7,719 nt of DNA from Bacteroidales bacterium (GCA_021107975.1 JAIORT010000813.1:1-7719), one strand, 5' to 3'; counted from the stretch's first letter, positions 1 through 7,137 are shown. The notes: a model not told the origin generated them from the sequence alone. Made by a program: numbers and translations.

Positions 1-519
1 ATATTAATTATTCCAATCATCTGGTTTGCCTATCAGGGATTTAAAAGAGGATTGGTTATTGAACTAACTTCGCTCCTTGCCCTTATTCTTGGTATTTATG
101 CAGCCCTTTACTTTTCGGGCTATGCAGCAAATTTTTTAACCAACAACCTGAATATTGGGCCAAAATATGTTCCCATTATTTCTTTTATCATCACTTTTAT
201 TGTAGTTGTTGTTATCGTCTTTTTTATCGGGAAGATTTTGGAGAAATTAATTAACATGGTGGCTTTGGGATTTCTGAACAAACTTGCCGGTGTGGTTTTT
301 GGTATTCTGAAGGCTGCGGTATTCATGAGTATAATTATGCTTATCATCAATCATTTTAATGATAAATTTATTTCAGACGAAAAAAAAGAAGGTTCTTTTC
401 TCTATGAACCTATCGCAGGAATAGCTCCATTACTATGGCAAAGCTTCAAGGAGTTTGATTTGGATGACCCTTCGCAAACCAAACCGAAGGATGAGAATGA
501 AGAGGTTATTTCGTTATGA
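1..519 (+). CDS. CvpA family inner-membrane protein, 5' end cut by window
   Basis: The frame is open from base 1 to a TGA at 517-519, giving 172 residues. The reading begins ILIIPIIWFAYQGFKRG, which is the family's first membrane segment followed by its conserved Gly-Phe-x-x-Gly turn. An internal TTG at 52 would cut through this motif, so the true start is upstream of the window, probably by fewer than ten codons. Four hydrophobic stretches are visible: near residues 1-10, about 20-40, about 55-75 (IISFIITFIVVVVIVFFIG) and about 95-116. A hydrophilic acidic tail rich in D, E and K follows. CvpA was named for colicin V production in E. coli and is an integral membrane protein. Its biochemical role is poorly defined, and reports link it to envelope integrity and biofilm traits. 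The gene converges on trkH with only 17 bases between the stops. Family assignment is good; function is not known. Confidence 0.85.
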   Translation: MLIIPIIWFAYQGFKRGLVIELTSLLALILGIYAALYFSGYAANFLTNNLNIGPKYVPIISFIITFIVVVVIVFFIGKILEKLINMVALGFLNKLAGVVFGILKAAVFMSIIMLIINHFNDKFISDEKKEGSFLYEPIAGIAPLLWQSFKEFDLDDPSQTKPKDENEEVISL

Positions 520-541
520 ATAATATTCTTATTATATTATT
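519..541. terminator. Short AT-only hairpin between convergent cvpA-like and trkH genes
   Basis: AATAATAT at 519-526 is perfectly complementary to ATATTATT at 534-541, with a 7-base loop. The hairpin spans the whole 17-base gap and overlaps both stop codons (517-519 and 537-539). It contains no G or C, so the stem would be weak, although T residues flank it on either side. It may help end transcription in both directions, but an 8-base AT inverted repeat is also easily found by chance in DNA this AT-rich. Confidence 0.25.
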
Positions 542-1991
542 TCTTCCAGAACGAAGATGTAAAAATGATTAAGACCGTAAACAATTCCAGTCTGCCAAGT
601 AGCATTAATAAAGAAAGGAACCATTTTCCCATATCCGGAATCCATGCATAGTTATGAACCGGACCTACTTTCCCGATACCCGGACCGATATTACCCAATG
701 TTGCAATAGTAGAGCCGATAGCCGACTTAAAATCAAGCCCGAAAAGAGTCATTACAAATGTGCCGATAAAAAATATAGTTAAATAAATCAGGAAAAAAGC
801 CATTACCTTAAAAATAATATCCTGCGAAACAGCTTTGCCATTGTATTTAACGGGAATTATCGCCTGTGGGTGAATAGAACGTTTTAATTCAGCGGAACTG
901 TTTTTAAGCAATAAAATATGCCTGGCTATTTTTATTCCCCCACCGGTAGAACCTGCGCTTCCGCCGACAAACATTAATAAAAAAATAAAAAACCATAAAA
1001 ATCCGGGCCATATCAAATAATCGGATGAAACAAAACCGGTAGTTGTTATAATTGAAACTACCTGGAATAATGAATCTCTGAACGTTTTTTCAATATTATT
1101 AATATTACTTTGAAGTATCCAGATAAATGTAATCAAAATAGTTACACTAAGAGTAAACAGTAAATAATACCGGTATTCTTCGTTTTTCCAAATATTTTTG
1201 AATTTTCCCCTTAAAGCAAAATAATGCAAGGTGAAATTTGTTCCGGCAAGAAACATAAAAACTATCAAAACGTATTGAATATGGGCTGAATAATCAGCAA
1301 CACTTGCGTTTTGTGTGGAGAATCCTCCCGTAGCCATCGTGGCAAATGAATGGCATAATGAATCAAACAGGTCCATACCGCCGAGCATTAACAGGATTGT
1401 TTCAACAAGCGTTAATAATACATAAATCAACCACAGGCGTTTTGCAGTCTGAGTGATCCTTGGATGAAGCTTGTCAGGGGCAATACCGGGCATCTCTGCA
1501 ACAAACAACTGCATACCGCCAATGCCCAAAATGGGGAGAATAGCTACGGAAAGTACAATAATACCCATTCCTCCTATCCATTGTGTCATACTCCGCCAGA
1601 ATAAAATTCCACTTGGAACAGATTCAATATCTGTTAAAATAGACGCTCCGGTAGTAGTAAAACCTGAAATGGTTTCAAAAAATGCATCCGTAAAATTGGG
1701 TATGGCGCCACTGATAAGATATGGCAAAGTTCCGAACAATGAAATAACTATCCATGCAATTGAAACGATAATGTATCCTTCACGTCTTCCGATATTTTTA
1801 CTTGCATTTCTTGTATAGTACCGAATTACTGCTCCACTGATAATGGTTATAATGCCACTTATTAGTAAACTGTAACACTTGGTTTCGCAATGTAATAAAG
1901 AAAACGGAATACCTGTAAACATAAACACGCCTTCCAGTATAAGCAGGAAACCAATGATACTTAATATTATCTTGAAGTTTATTTTGGACAT
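537..1991 (-). CDS. trkH: Trk system potassium uptake protein TrkH, K+-translocating subunit
   Basis: This 484-residue polytopic membrane protein belongs to the TrkH/KtrB superfamily and moves K+ across the cytoplasmic membrane. Four selectivity-filter loops, one per M1-P-M2 repeat, can be read in order: TTTGAS at residues 112-117, ATGGFS at 220-225, TTTGF at 317-321 and LGNIGPG at 432-438. The loop GGSAGSTGGGIK at 343-354, which follows the third repeat and is thought to gate the pore, is intact. The C-terminal signature LLGRLELFTVL is also present. The length fits the roughly 480-residue TrkH type better than the shorter KtrB type. The start at 1991 is supported by an AGGA seven bases upstream. 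The gene lies 4 bases downstream of trkA on the same strand, so the two are very probably one transcript and one complex. I see no damage in the frame. Confidence 0.96.
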   Translation of the reverse strand: MSKINFKIILSIIGFLLILEGVFMFTGIPFSLLHCETKCYSLLISGIITIISGAVIRYYTRNASKNIGRREGYIIVSIAWIVISLFGTLPYLISGAIPNFTDAFFETISGFTTTGASILTDIESVPSGILFWRSMTQWIGGMGIIVLSVAILPILGIGGMQLFVAEMPGIAPDKLHPRITQTAKRLWLIYVLLTLVETILLMLGGMDLFDSLCHSFATMATGGFSTQNASVADYSAHIQYVLIVFMFLAGTNFTLHYFALRGKFKNIWKNEEYRYYLLFTLSVTILITFIWILQSNINNIEKTFRDSLFQVVSIITTTGFVSSDYLIWPGFLWFFIFLLMFVGGSAGSTGGGIKIARHILLLKNSSAELKRSIHPQAIIPVKYNGKAVSQDIIFKVMAFFLIYLTIFFIGTFVMTLFGLDFKSAIGSTIATLGNIGPGIGKVGPVHNYAWIPDMGKWFLSLLMLLGRLELFTVLIIFTSSFWKK

Positions 1992-1995
1992 TTTT

Positions 1996-3357
1996 TTATC
2001 CTAAAATAAAGGATTTTGGCTTAAACATCTTTTCAACTTTTGGTACTGCTTTCGGAAATGAAAGAACCACTACCCTATCATTCGCTTCTATTTGAAAATC
2101 ACCGACAGCAATAAATGCTTCCTTCTCACGAATAATACCCCCAATGATACAACCGTCAGGAGTATTTAAATCGCGTATCTTCTTTTTTGTAACCGGAGAA
2201 TTTTTTTTAGCTACAAATTCAAAAACTTCAGCATCAATTCTACTTAAACATTTTAACTTGGTAACTTCCGCTCCGTGTGTAAATCTGGAAATATATCCTG
2301 CTGTTATTAATTTTTTGTTAATAATTGTATTAATTCCTATGCTTTCTGCAATATCAATGTAATCAATATTTTCAACCAGAGCAATTGTTTTTTTTGCACC
2401 AAGTTTTTTTGCATGAAGGCAAGTTAGAATATTCGTTTCCGAATCATCTGTTACGGCAATAAAAGCATCAATATTTTCAACACCCTCATCCTTCAGCAAT
2501 TCAATATTTCTGGCATCACCGTTAATAACAAGGGTTTTTTCAAAATCATTTACTATGATTTCACAACGCTTTTTATCATATTCAATTAATTTAATATTAA
2601 GATTTTTCCCTAATTTTTTTGCTGTTCTTCTTCCAATTCTTCCGCCGCCGACTATTATAATATTGTTAATCGTTAAACGCTGTTTTCCTCCCAGCTCTAA
2701 TAAAGTTGTAATGCCTTCGGGCTTAGTAATTGCATAAACCAGATCGTTTTCCAGAAATTTATCGTTGCCTGTTGGAATAAAGGCTTTTGAATCGCGAAGG
2801 ATAGCAATTGCCCTAAAATTTAAAACGGGAAATTCTTTTGCAATTTCATTTAGCGTTTTGTTAACGACCGGAGCACCTTTTTCTAGGTTTAGTAAAAAAA
2901 GTGATAAACGACCATAGGAGAATTTAAAAATTTCTGTTGCTGCCGCTTGTTTTAACAAGTCAATAATATTATTGGCCGCAATACTTTCCGGGCTTACGAT
3001 TTCGTCAACGCCCATGCTGAGAAACAGTTCTTTAATATCTTTCCTTAGATATCCGGGGTCGCTCACTCTTGCAATAGTGAATTTTGCGCCAAGTTTTTTA
3101 CCAACCGCAGCAGTTAGAAGATTGGTTTGCTGATCGTGAAGAACAGAAATTAATAGATCAGCTTTGCTAATACGGGCATCTGTTAAAACTTTAGGGTCGG
3201 TTGAGTCGCCTGTTATTGTTAGCAAATCAGTATGCGACTCAACCAGCTTTAACAAATCTTCATGAGGATCAACGATCGTAATATTATGATTCTCACCGTG
3301 TAGCATTTTTGCTATGTGAAACCCTACTTCTCCGTCGCCGGCAATAATGATGTTCAT
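1996..3357 (-). CDS. trkA: Trk system potassium transporter peripheral subunit TrkA, double RCK protein
   Basis: This 453-residue cytoplasmic protein gates TrkH through nucleotide binding. It has the duplicated layout of full-length TrkA. The first Rossmann RCK_N domain (about 1-120) has GDGEVG at residues 7-12 and the acidic residue D30 at the end of strand 2. A first RCK_C domain spans about 140-215. The second RCK_N domain (about 230-345) has GGGRIG at 237-242 and E259 at the equivalent position. A second RCK_C domain follows at about 365-450. Both halves keep the nucleotide-binding glycines, so both sites look functional for NAD(H)-type ligands; the family is also known to sense ATP/ADP. 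It is the first gene of the trkA-trkH pair and diverges from pgk. The ATG at 3357 sits directly before MNIIIAGDGEVG, the usual N-terminus, and has no Shine-Dalgarno sequence. The gene carries several 7-8 base A runs in the coding sense. Confidence 0.96.
   Translation of the reverse strand: MNIIIAGDGEVGFHIAKMLHGENHNITIVDPHEDLLKLVESHTDLLTITGDSTDPKVLTDARISKADLLISVLHDQQTNLLTAAVGKKLGAKFTIARVSDPGYLRKDIKELFLSMGVDEIVSPESIAANNIIDLLKQAAATEIFKFSYGRLSLFLLNLEKGAPVVNKTLNEIAKEFPVLNFRAIAILRDSKAFIPTGNDKFLENDLVYAITKPEGITTLLELGGKQRLTINNIIIVGGGRIGRRTAKKLGKNLNIKLIEYDKKRCEIIVNDFEKTLVINGDARNIELLKDEGVENIDAFIAVTDDSETNILTCLHAKKLGAKKTIALVENIDYIDIAESIGINTIINKKLITAGYISRFTHGAEVTKLKCLSRIDAEVFEFVAKKNSPVTKKKIRDLNTPDGCIIGGIIREKEAFIAVGDFQIEANDRVVVLSFPKAVPKVEKMFKPKSFILG
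1999..2002 (-). promoter_or_regulatory. Shine-Dalgarno site for trkH, overlapping the trkA stop
   Basis: On the minus strand the end of trkA reads TTAGGATAA, and the AGGA lies seven bases before the trkH ATG. It straddles the last sense codon and stop of trkA, the arrangement expected for translational coupling. The other starts in this window (pgk, trkA, the symporter, the DUF4846 relic) show no comparable purine-rich site, so this one stands out. A chance match to a Gly-stop codon pair cannot be excluded. Confidence 0.5.
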
Positions 3358-3439
3358 AATTAAAAGTTAATTAATTGCGTTGCGAAATAACAGTATAATT
3401 TTTAAATAATCAATAATAATTGCGAAATTTATAGAAATA

Positions 3440-3447
3440 CAAATTTA
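3440..3447 (-). promoter_or_regulatory. Possible -7 element of a trkA promoter
   Basis: The minus strand reads TAAATTTG here, an exact match to the Bacteroidetes -7 consensus TAnnTTTG and correctly oriented toward trkA. No clear TTTG lies about 19-21 bases upstream, so the -33 half is missing or poor. The implied leader would be about 75 bases. In DNA this AT-rich an eight-base match with two free positions is weak evidence, so confidence is low. Confidence 0.22.
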
Positions 3448-3459
3448 CTTCTTTACTTG

Positions 3460-3492
3460 TTTGTTTTATAAAATCCTTTTTAACTATTTTTG
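3460..3492 (+). promoter_or_regulatory. Predicted pgk promoter, Bacteroidetes -33/-7 type
   Basis: TTTG at 3460-3463 is followed after 21 bases by TATTTTTG at 3485-3492. This matches the Bacteroidetes primary-sigma consensus (TTTG or TTG, about 17-23 bases, TAnnTTTG). The predicted transcription start, near 3498-3500, would leave a leader of only about 20 bases before the pgk ATG at 3521. The leader is AT-rich without a Shine-Dalgarno sequence, as is usual in this phylum. Position and spacing both fit, but no experimental support can be read from sequence alone. Confidence 0.45.
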
Positions 3493-3520
3493 AAATTCAT
3501 AATTTTAAATATCTTATTAA

Positions 3521-4711
3521 ATGAAAAATATTGATAATTACAATTTTAACGATAAAAAGGTACTTGTCAGGGTGGATTTTAATGTGCCTTTAAACGAAAA
3601 GTTTGAAATAACAGATACAACAAGAATTGATGCAGCCATTCCAACCATTAAAAAAATATTAAGTGGCGGTGGTTCTGTTATTCTTATGTCGCACCTGGGG
3701 AGGCCAAAACAGGGACCCGAAGAGAAATTTTCCCTGAAACATATTGTTCCTTATTTATCAAAACAAATTGGTGTTTCTGTAAAATTTGCAGATGACTGCA
3801 TTGGCGATTCTGCAAAGAAAATGGCTGCCGGATTACAGGGAGGCGAAGTTTTATTGCTTGAAAATCTGCGATTCTACAAAGAAGAAGCAAAAGGTGATGA
3901 AGCATTTGCTAAAAAGCTGGCATCATTAGGAGATGTTTATATGAACGACGCATTTGGAACTGCTCACCGTGCTCATGCTTCAACAGCCGTTATCGCTAAA
4001 TTTTTTCCGGAAGATAAGATGTTCGGCTACATCATGGAAAACGAACTGAAAAATATTGATAAAGTCCTTCACGAAACCAAACGACCATTCACTGCTATTC
4101 TTGGCGGAGCAAAAGTTTCGGGTAAGATAGAAATCGTCAATAATCTTATGAACAAAGTTGACAACCTGATTATTGGCGGAGGAATGATGTTTACCTTTAT
4201 TCATGCTATGGGAGGTAGTGTGGGGAAGTCTCTTATCGAGGATGAATTGTTTGAGGTGGCGCTGCATATTGTAGAAGGAGCCAAACAAATGGGCGTAAAT
4301 CTATATCTGCCTGTTGATACTATTATAGCTGATAAATTTGAAAATGATGCTAATAAAAAAGTATCGGATGTAAAAACAATACCCGAAGACTGGATGGGAT
4401 TAGATATCGGACCGGAATCAATTAAGAAATTCACGGAGGTCATCGAAAATTCTTCCACTATTCTCTGGAACGGACCTATGGGTGTATTTGAAATGGATAA
4501 CTTTGCCAATGGAACTAAAGCCATTGCTGAGGCAGTAGCCCGTGCAACTGAAAAAGGAGCTTTTTCGCTTATAGGCGGCGGTGATTCTGTAGCAGCCATT
4601 AATAAATATGGATTAAAAGATAAAGTAAGCTATGTATCAACCGGCGGTGGAGCCATGCTCGAATATATCGAAGGGAAGGAATTGCCGGGTGTAAAGGCGA
4701 TTATAGGGTAA
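3521..4711 (+). CDS. pgk: Phosphoglycerate kinase (EC 2.7.2.3)
   Basis: This enzyme transfers phosphate from 1,3-bisphosphoglycerate to ADP, giving 3-phosphoglycerate and ATP in lower glycolysis, and runs in reverse in gluconeogenesis. It is cytosolic and monomeric in most bacteria. The 396 residues are full length for the family. The substrate-binding N-lobe shows RVDFNVPL at residues 17-24, SHLGRP at 57-62 and LENLRF at 113-118, plus the HRAHAS segment at 149-154. The nucleotide-binding C-lobe shows ILGGAKVSGK at 193-202, WNGPMGVFE at 316-324, GGGDS at 352-356 and STGGGA at 373-378. Basic residues expected at the substrate site (R17, R35, H58, R61, R117, R150) are present. The ATG at 3521 gives the normal N-terminus and follows a recognisable phylum-type promoter. 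It appears to be monocistronic, diverging from trkA and converging on the symporter gene. Confidence 0.98.
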   Translation: MKNIDNYNFNDKKVLVRVDFNVPLNEKFEITDTTRIDAAIPTIKKILSGGGSVILMSHLGRPKQGPEEKFSLKHIVPYLSKQIGVSVKFADDCIGDSAKKMAAGLQGGEVLLLENLRFYKEEAKGDEAFAKKLASLGDVYMNDAFGTAHRAHASTAVIAKFFPEDKMFGYIMENELKNIDKVLHETKRPFTAILGGAKVSGKIEIVNNLMNKVDNLIIGGGMMFTFIHAMGGSVGKSLIEDELFEVALHIVEGAKQMGVNLYLPVDTIIADKFENDANKKVSDVKTIPEDWMGLDIGPESIKKFTEVIENSSTILWNGPMGVFEMDNFANGTKAIAEAVARATEKGAFSLIGGGDSVAAINKYGLKDKVSYVSTGGGAMLEYIEGKELPGVKAIIG

Positions 4712-4760
4712 TCAGGTTAAGCCATAAAAGAAGTTGCCTAAAGTAAAATAATCGCTAATA

Positions 4761-4905
4761 AAATTTAAGTTTACTCCGAAAAGCAAGAAATTAAAAAATG
4801 CCACAAAAACACAAAATAATGAATGCCAGCCAATAACTTTGGTGGGATTTTGTGTTTTAGTGCTTTAGTGGCGAGAACGCGACTTTTCGGAGTGGGCTTA
4901 AATTT
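4761..4905. repeat. 145-base imperfect palindrome between pgk and the symporter gene
   Basis: The arms pair in blocks. AAATTTAAG (4761-4769) matches CTTAAATTT (4897-4905). ACTCCGAAAAG (4773-4783) matches CTTTTCGGAGT (4883-4893). GCCAC (4800-4804) matches GTGGC (4868-4872). AAAACACAAAAT (4806-4817) matches ATTTTGTGTTTT (4847-4858). An apical stem lies at 4826-4833 with 4839-4846 around a 5-base loop. TTT at 4770-4772 faces GGG at 4894-4896, which would be U-G wobble pairs in plus-strand RNA, so that strand folds better. The right arm carries quasi-periodic units (TTTTGTG, TTTTAGTG, CTTTAGTG). The element fills most of the gap between two converging genes and reaches the symporter stop codon. 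It resembles REP- or MITE-like interspersed repeats, and it may also act as a terminator. Its copy number elsewhere in the genome is unknown. Confidence 0.7.
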
Positions 4906-6316
4906 AAACCTTAAGCTTTTCTCCTTCCGATTTAGCAATAATAACTGCTCCGCAGCTATCGCTCCAAACGTTGGTGGCAGTGCGGAACATATCGAGGATA
5001 CGGTCAACAGCGAGAATAAGCCCAACTCCTTCAAGAGGAAGCCCCACTGCAATTAAGATTACAGTAATCATAACCAAACCTGCCATAGGAATGGCTGCTG
5101 CCCCGATAGAAGCCAGTAAGGCTGTCATAACCACGATGAACTGTGAAAATAATGAAAGGTCCTCTCCGTATGCCTGTGCTATGAACATGGCAGCCACACA
5201 TTCGTAAAGAGCCGTGCCATCCATATTAATTGTGGCACCCAGGGGTAAGGTAAAACTGCTGATCTTGTTTGAAACTCCCGAATTTTTTTCAACGGCATTT
5301 ATAGTCAGTGGTAATGTTGCGCCGGAGGAAGATGTTGAGAATGCTGTAAACAGAGGTGTCGCCATGTTTTTCATGTGCCTGAACGGATGTGCTTTGCCGA
5401 TAAATTTTGTGATAAGCGGTAAGGTAATAAAAAAATGAATCATTAGTGCTAAAACTACTGTTCCCATATACAGACCCATACTGGAAATGAGACTGACAAG
5501 GTTATCCTGATCGGCTACCGTTTTTGCTACAATGCCAAAAATCCCGAACGGTGTGAACTTAATTATAAAAAGCGTGATTTTCATCATTACTTCAAAAATG
5601 GCATTAAAGGCGTTACGGAGCATTATGCGGTATTTGTAATTAGTCTTTGTAATAAAGAATCCGAAAAGGATCGCAAAAAATATTATGGAAAGCATTTGGT
5701 TGTTGGTGAAAGCATAGAAAATATTATCGGGTATAATATCGATCAGTATCTCTCGGAATGAACGCTGCTTTTCTTCCAGCCCTTCCACCATCTGACTTAG
5801 GTTTATATTGGCTCCGACACCAGGCTTGATGATGTTTACCAGAAATAAGCCCGTCAGGATAGCAAACAGGCTGGTCATAATATAATATCCAAAGGTTTTT
5901 AAACCAAGTCTTCCCAGGTTGACTCCGCTGCCTATGTTGGTAATTCCCGATATAAGGGAACTCAAAATTAGTGGGATGATGATCATTTTCAATGCACGGA
6001 GGAAAATATCACCCATCCACGAAACTGCCTCCACGGCATTATTTTTATAAGCGGCTTTTAAGATTTCATTGCCGGATATTTCATAATCGTTTTCCTTTAG
6101 AATCTTTTTCAATTCCTCCTGAAACTCATCCTGCGTTTGATAACACTTTCCTTCAATTGGCTTTAATTCATTTATAATTTCCTGGTTAACACCTTTCCTT
6201 GTTAATTTTTTATATGATCTTTCCTTGATGCTGTATTCCGTAGGAAATATCAAACCATAAATAATTGCAAGGATAAGAGCTATTAATATTTGCCAGTGAA
6301 GCCGGAGTTTTTTCAT
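4904..6316 (-). CDS. Dicarboxylate/amino acid:cation symporter (DAACS/SDF family, GltP/GltT-like)
   Basis: This 470-residue inner-membrane elevator-type secondary transporter is predicted to import acidic amino acids or C4-dicarboxylates with Na+ or H+. The transport core is complete. The HP1 tip reads TSSSGATLP (residues 328-336), TM7 has NMDGT (364-368), the HP2 tip has IGAAAIPMAG (404-413), and TM8 carries D438, D442, R445, T446, N449 and D453. R445 corresponds to the arginine (R397 of archaeal GltPh) that holds the substrate's side-chain carboxylate, favouring an acidic substrate. TM1 (about 7-25) is followed by a hydrophilic stretch to about residue 97 before TM2, longer than in GltPh by roughly 55-60 residues. 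The start at 6316 gives a normal MKKLRLHWQ basic lead into TM1 and lacks a Shine-Dalgarno sequence. The gene stands alone between the palindrome and the DUF4846 relic. Exact substrate and coupling ion are not settled, so no symbol is given. Confidence 0.93.
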   Translation of the reverse strand: MKKLRLHWQILIALILAIIYGLIFPTEYSIKERSYKKLTRKGVNQEIINELKPIEGKCYQTQDEFQEELKKILKENDYEISGNEILKAAYKNNAVEAVSWMGDIFLRALKMIIIPLILSSLISGITNIGSGVNLGRLGLKTFGYYIMTSLFAILTGLFLVNIIKPGVGANINLSQMVEGLEEKQRSFREILIDIIPDNIFYAFTNNQMLSIIFFAILFGFFITKTNYKYRIMLRNAFNAIFEVMMKITLFIIKFTPFGIFGIVAKTVADQDNLVSLISSMGLYMGTVVLALMIHFFITLPLITKFIGKAHPFRHMKNMATPLFTAFSTSSSGATLPLTINAVEKNSGVSNKISSFTLPLGATINMDGTALYECVAAMFIAQAYGEDLSLFSQFIVVMTALLASIGAAAIPMAGLVMITVILIAVGLPLEGVGLILAVDRILDMFRTATNVWSDSCGAVIIAKSEGEKLKV

Positions 6317-6383
6317 AGAAAAAAAATAAAAGAAGTGCTAAAATTAGGAAATTCTTTTGAAATGATATTTTGCAAATTATGAA

Positions 6384-7065
6384 TTATTCAAACCTTTTCA
6401 AATCCTCTTTATTAAATCTCCACTCTGGTGTATTAATCTGATCATCCTGGTTTAATCTATACCACGGACTGATTTCCGGTTCTTCAGGATTTTTCAGAAT
6501 ATGTATCTCCTGGGCAGGCATGTAGCTTTGGGCTAACAAAAATAATTTTTCTCTGGTATCTAATTTTAGAGCCATATCAACAACAATCACGGCATGTCCG
6601 GGCGAACCGCCCTGTATCAAAACATCACCAATTTGCATTTCTTTAAAATTTACCTTTTTCATTTCCTTTGAAATGAATCTTATCAAATAGTTTTTGTGAA
6701 TATAGATATTCTGCTTTGAGCCTTATAATAGCATCGGCGCATTGTTGAAGATCCCTGTTGCCGACATTCATATCCACAACAGCTACATGAACATTTTGTG
6801 TATTTTTCAAATTTCCATTGTATAAATGAACTTTTGAGCCATGATGTTTTAAATTCAAGCTTCGAAGGTATTTTGCAAAGGAATTTTTTTCGACTTCAAT
6901 CCGTTTAAAATTTTCGGGAGGTTTAATTCTTGTTTCTATTGTTGATCCTTCTTCATTTATAAAGCCTTGGGTCATTGCCTGTTGATTTGAACCAATCCTT
7001 TCCTTATCTGTATAGAAACAAGATGTTAAAAGAATTACAATTAGTTGAAAGAATATGGATTTCAT
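6384..7065 (-). pseudogene. DUF4846 lipoprotein gene with an internal deletion and frameshift
   Basis: Two minus-strand frames carry the two ends of one family. The upstream part (7065-6643, 140 codons) starts with a lipoprotein signal, lipobox LTSC with the acylated Cys at residue 16. It continues through the DUF4846 segments VHLYNGNLK, VDMNVGNRDLQQCADA and RLKAEYLYSQ to KIHF. The downstream part resumes in another frame near 6665-6672 as SKEMKKVNFKEMQIGD, then LIQGGSPGHAVIVVDMA, LLAQSYMPAQEIHILKNP and SPWYRL, and ends at the stop at 6384-6386. From memory, intact members have about 55-65 more residues between these parts, including a Trp/Tyr-rich stretch and an F-x-YAGT-like motif. Those are absent in all frames, so this is a deletion as well as a frame change. 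The function of DUF4846 is unknown. The GHAV context loosely recalls NlpC/P60 or CHAP-like folds, which is speculation. The upstream part could still be translated as a truncated lipoprotein. Confidence 0.8.
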
Positions 7066-7137
7066 TTTTACAGCATTAATTAATTCTGAACTTATATTAA
7101 ACGCTATTTTTATTAAATTTGTATCTCACCCTTCGCA

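Noticed and set aside
4201..4599. A 132-codon minus-strand frame antisense to pgk.
   Set aside because: pgk is unambiguous on the plus strand over this whole interval; the antisense protein has no family features and is a shadow.
4712..4760. Possible intrinsic terminator immediately after pgk.
   Set aside because: No GC-rich stem with a T run is visible in these 49 bases; the only strong structure is the longer palindrome that follows.
4771..5056. Open frames on both strands overlapping the palindrome and the symporter 3' end (4771-5052 minus, 4823-5056 plus).
   Set aside because: They lie across the repeat and in other frames of the well-supported symporter gene, have no recognisable domain, and owe their length to the antisense of a conserved coding region.
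6339..6346. Minus-strand TAATTTTA as a -7 element for the symporter gene.
   Set aside because: It misses the final G of TAnnTTTG, and the nearest upstream TTTG is about 26 bases away, outside the usual spacing. The promoter is probably in 6317-6383 but cannot be fixed.
6384..6686. Treating the downstream DUF4846 half as its own 100-residue gene from a TTG at 6686.
   Set aside because: The N-terminal residues from that TTG are out-of-frame translation of the upstream half; family similarity starts only near 6672, and the product would lack the signal peptide and half the domain.
6643..6686. Programmed ribosomal frameshifting joining the two DUF4846 frames.
   Set aside because: A frameshift alone would not restore the missing middle of the domain, and there is no convincing slippery heptamer with a downstream structure at the overlap.
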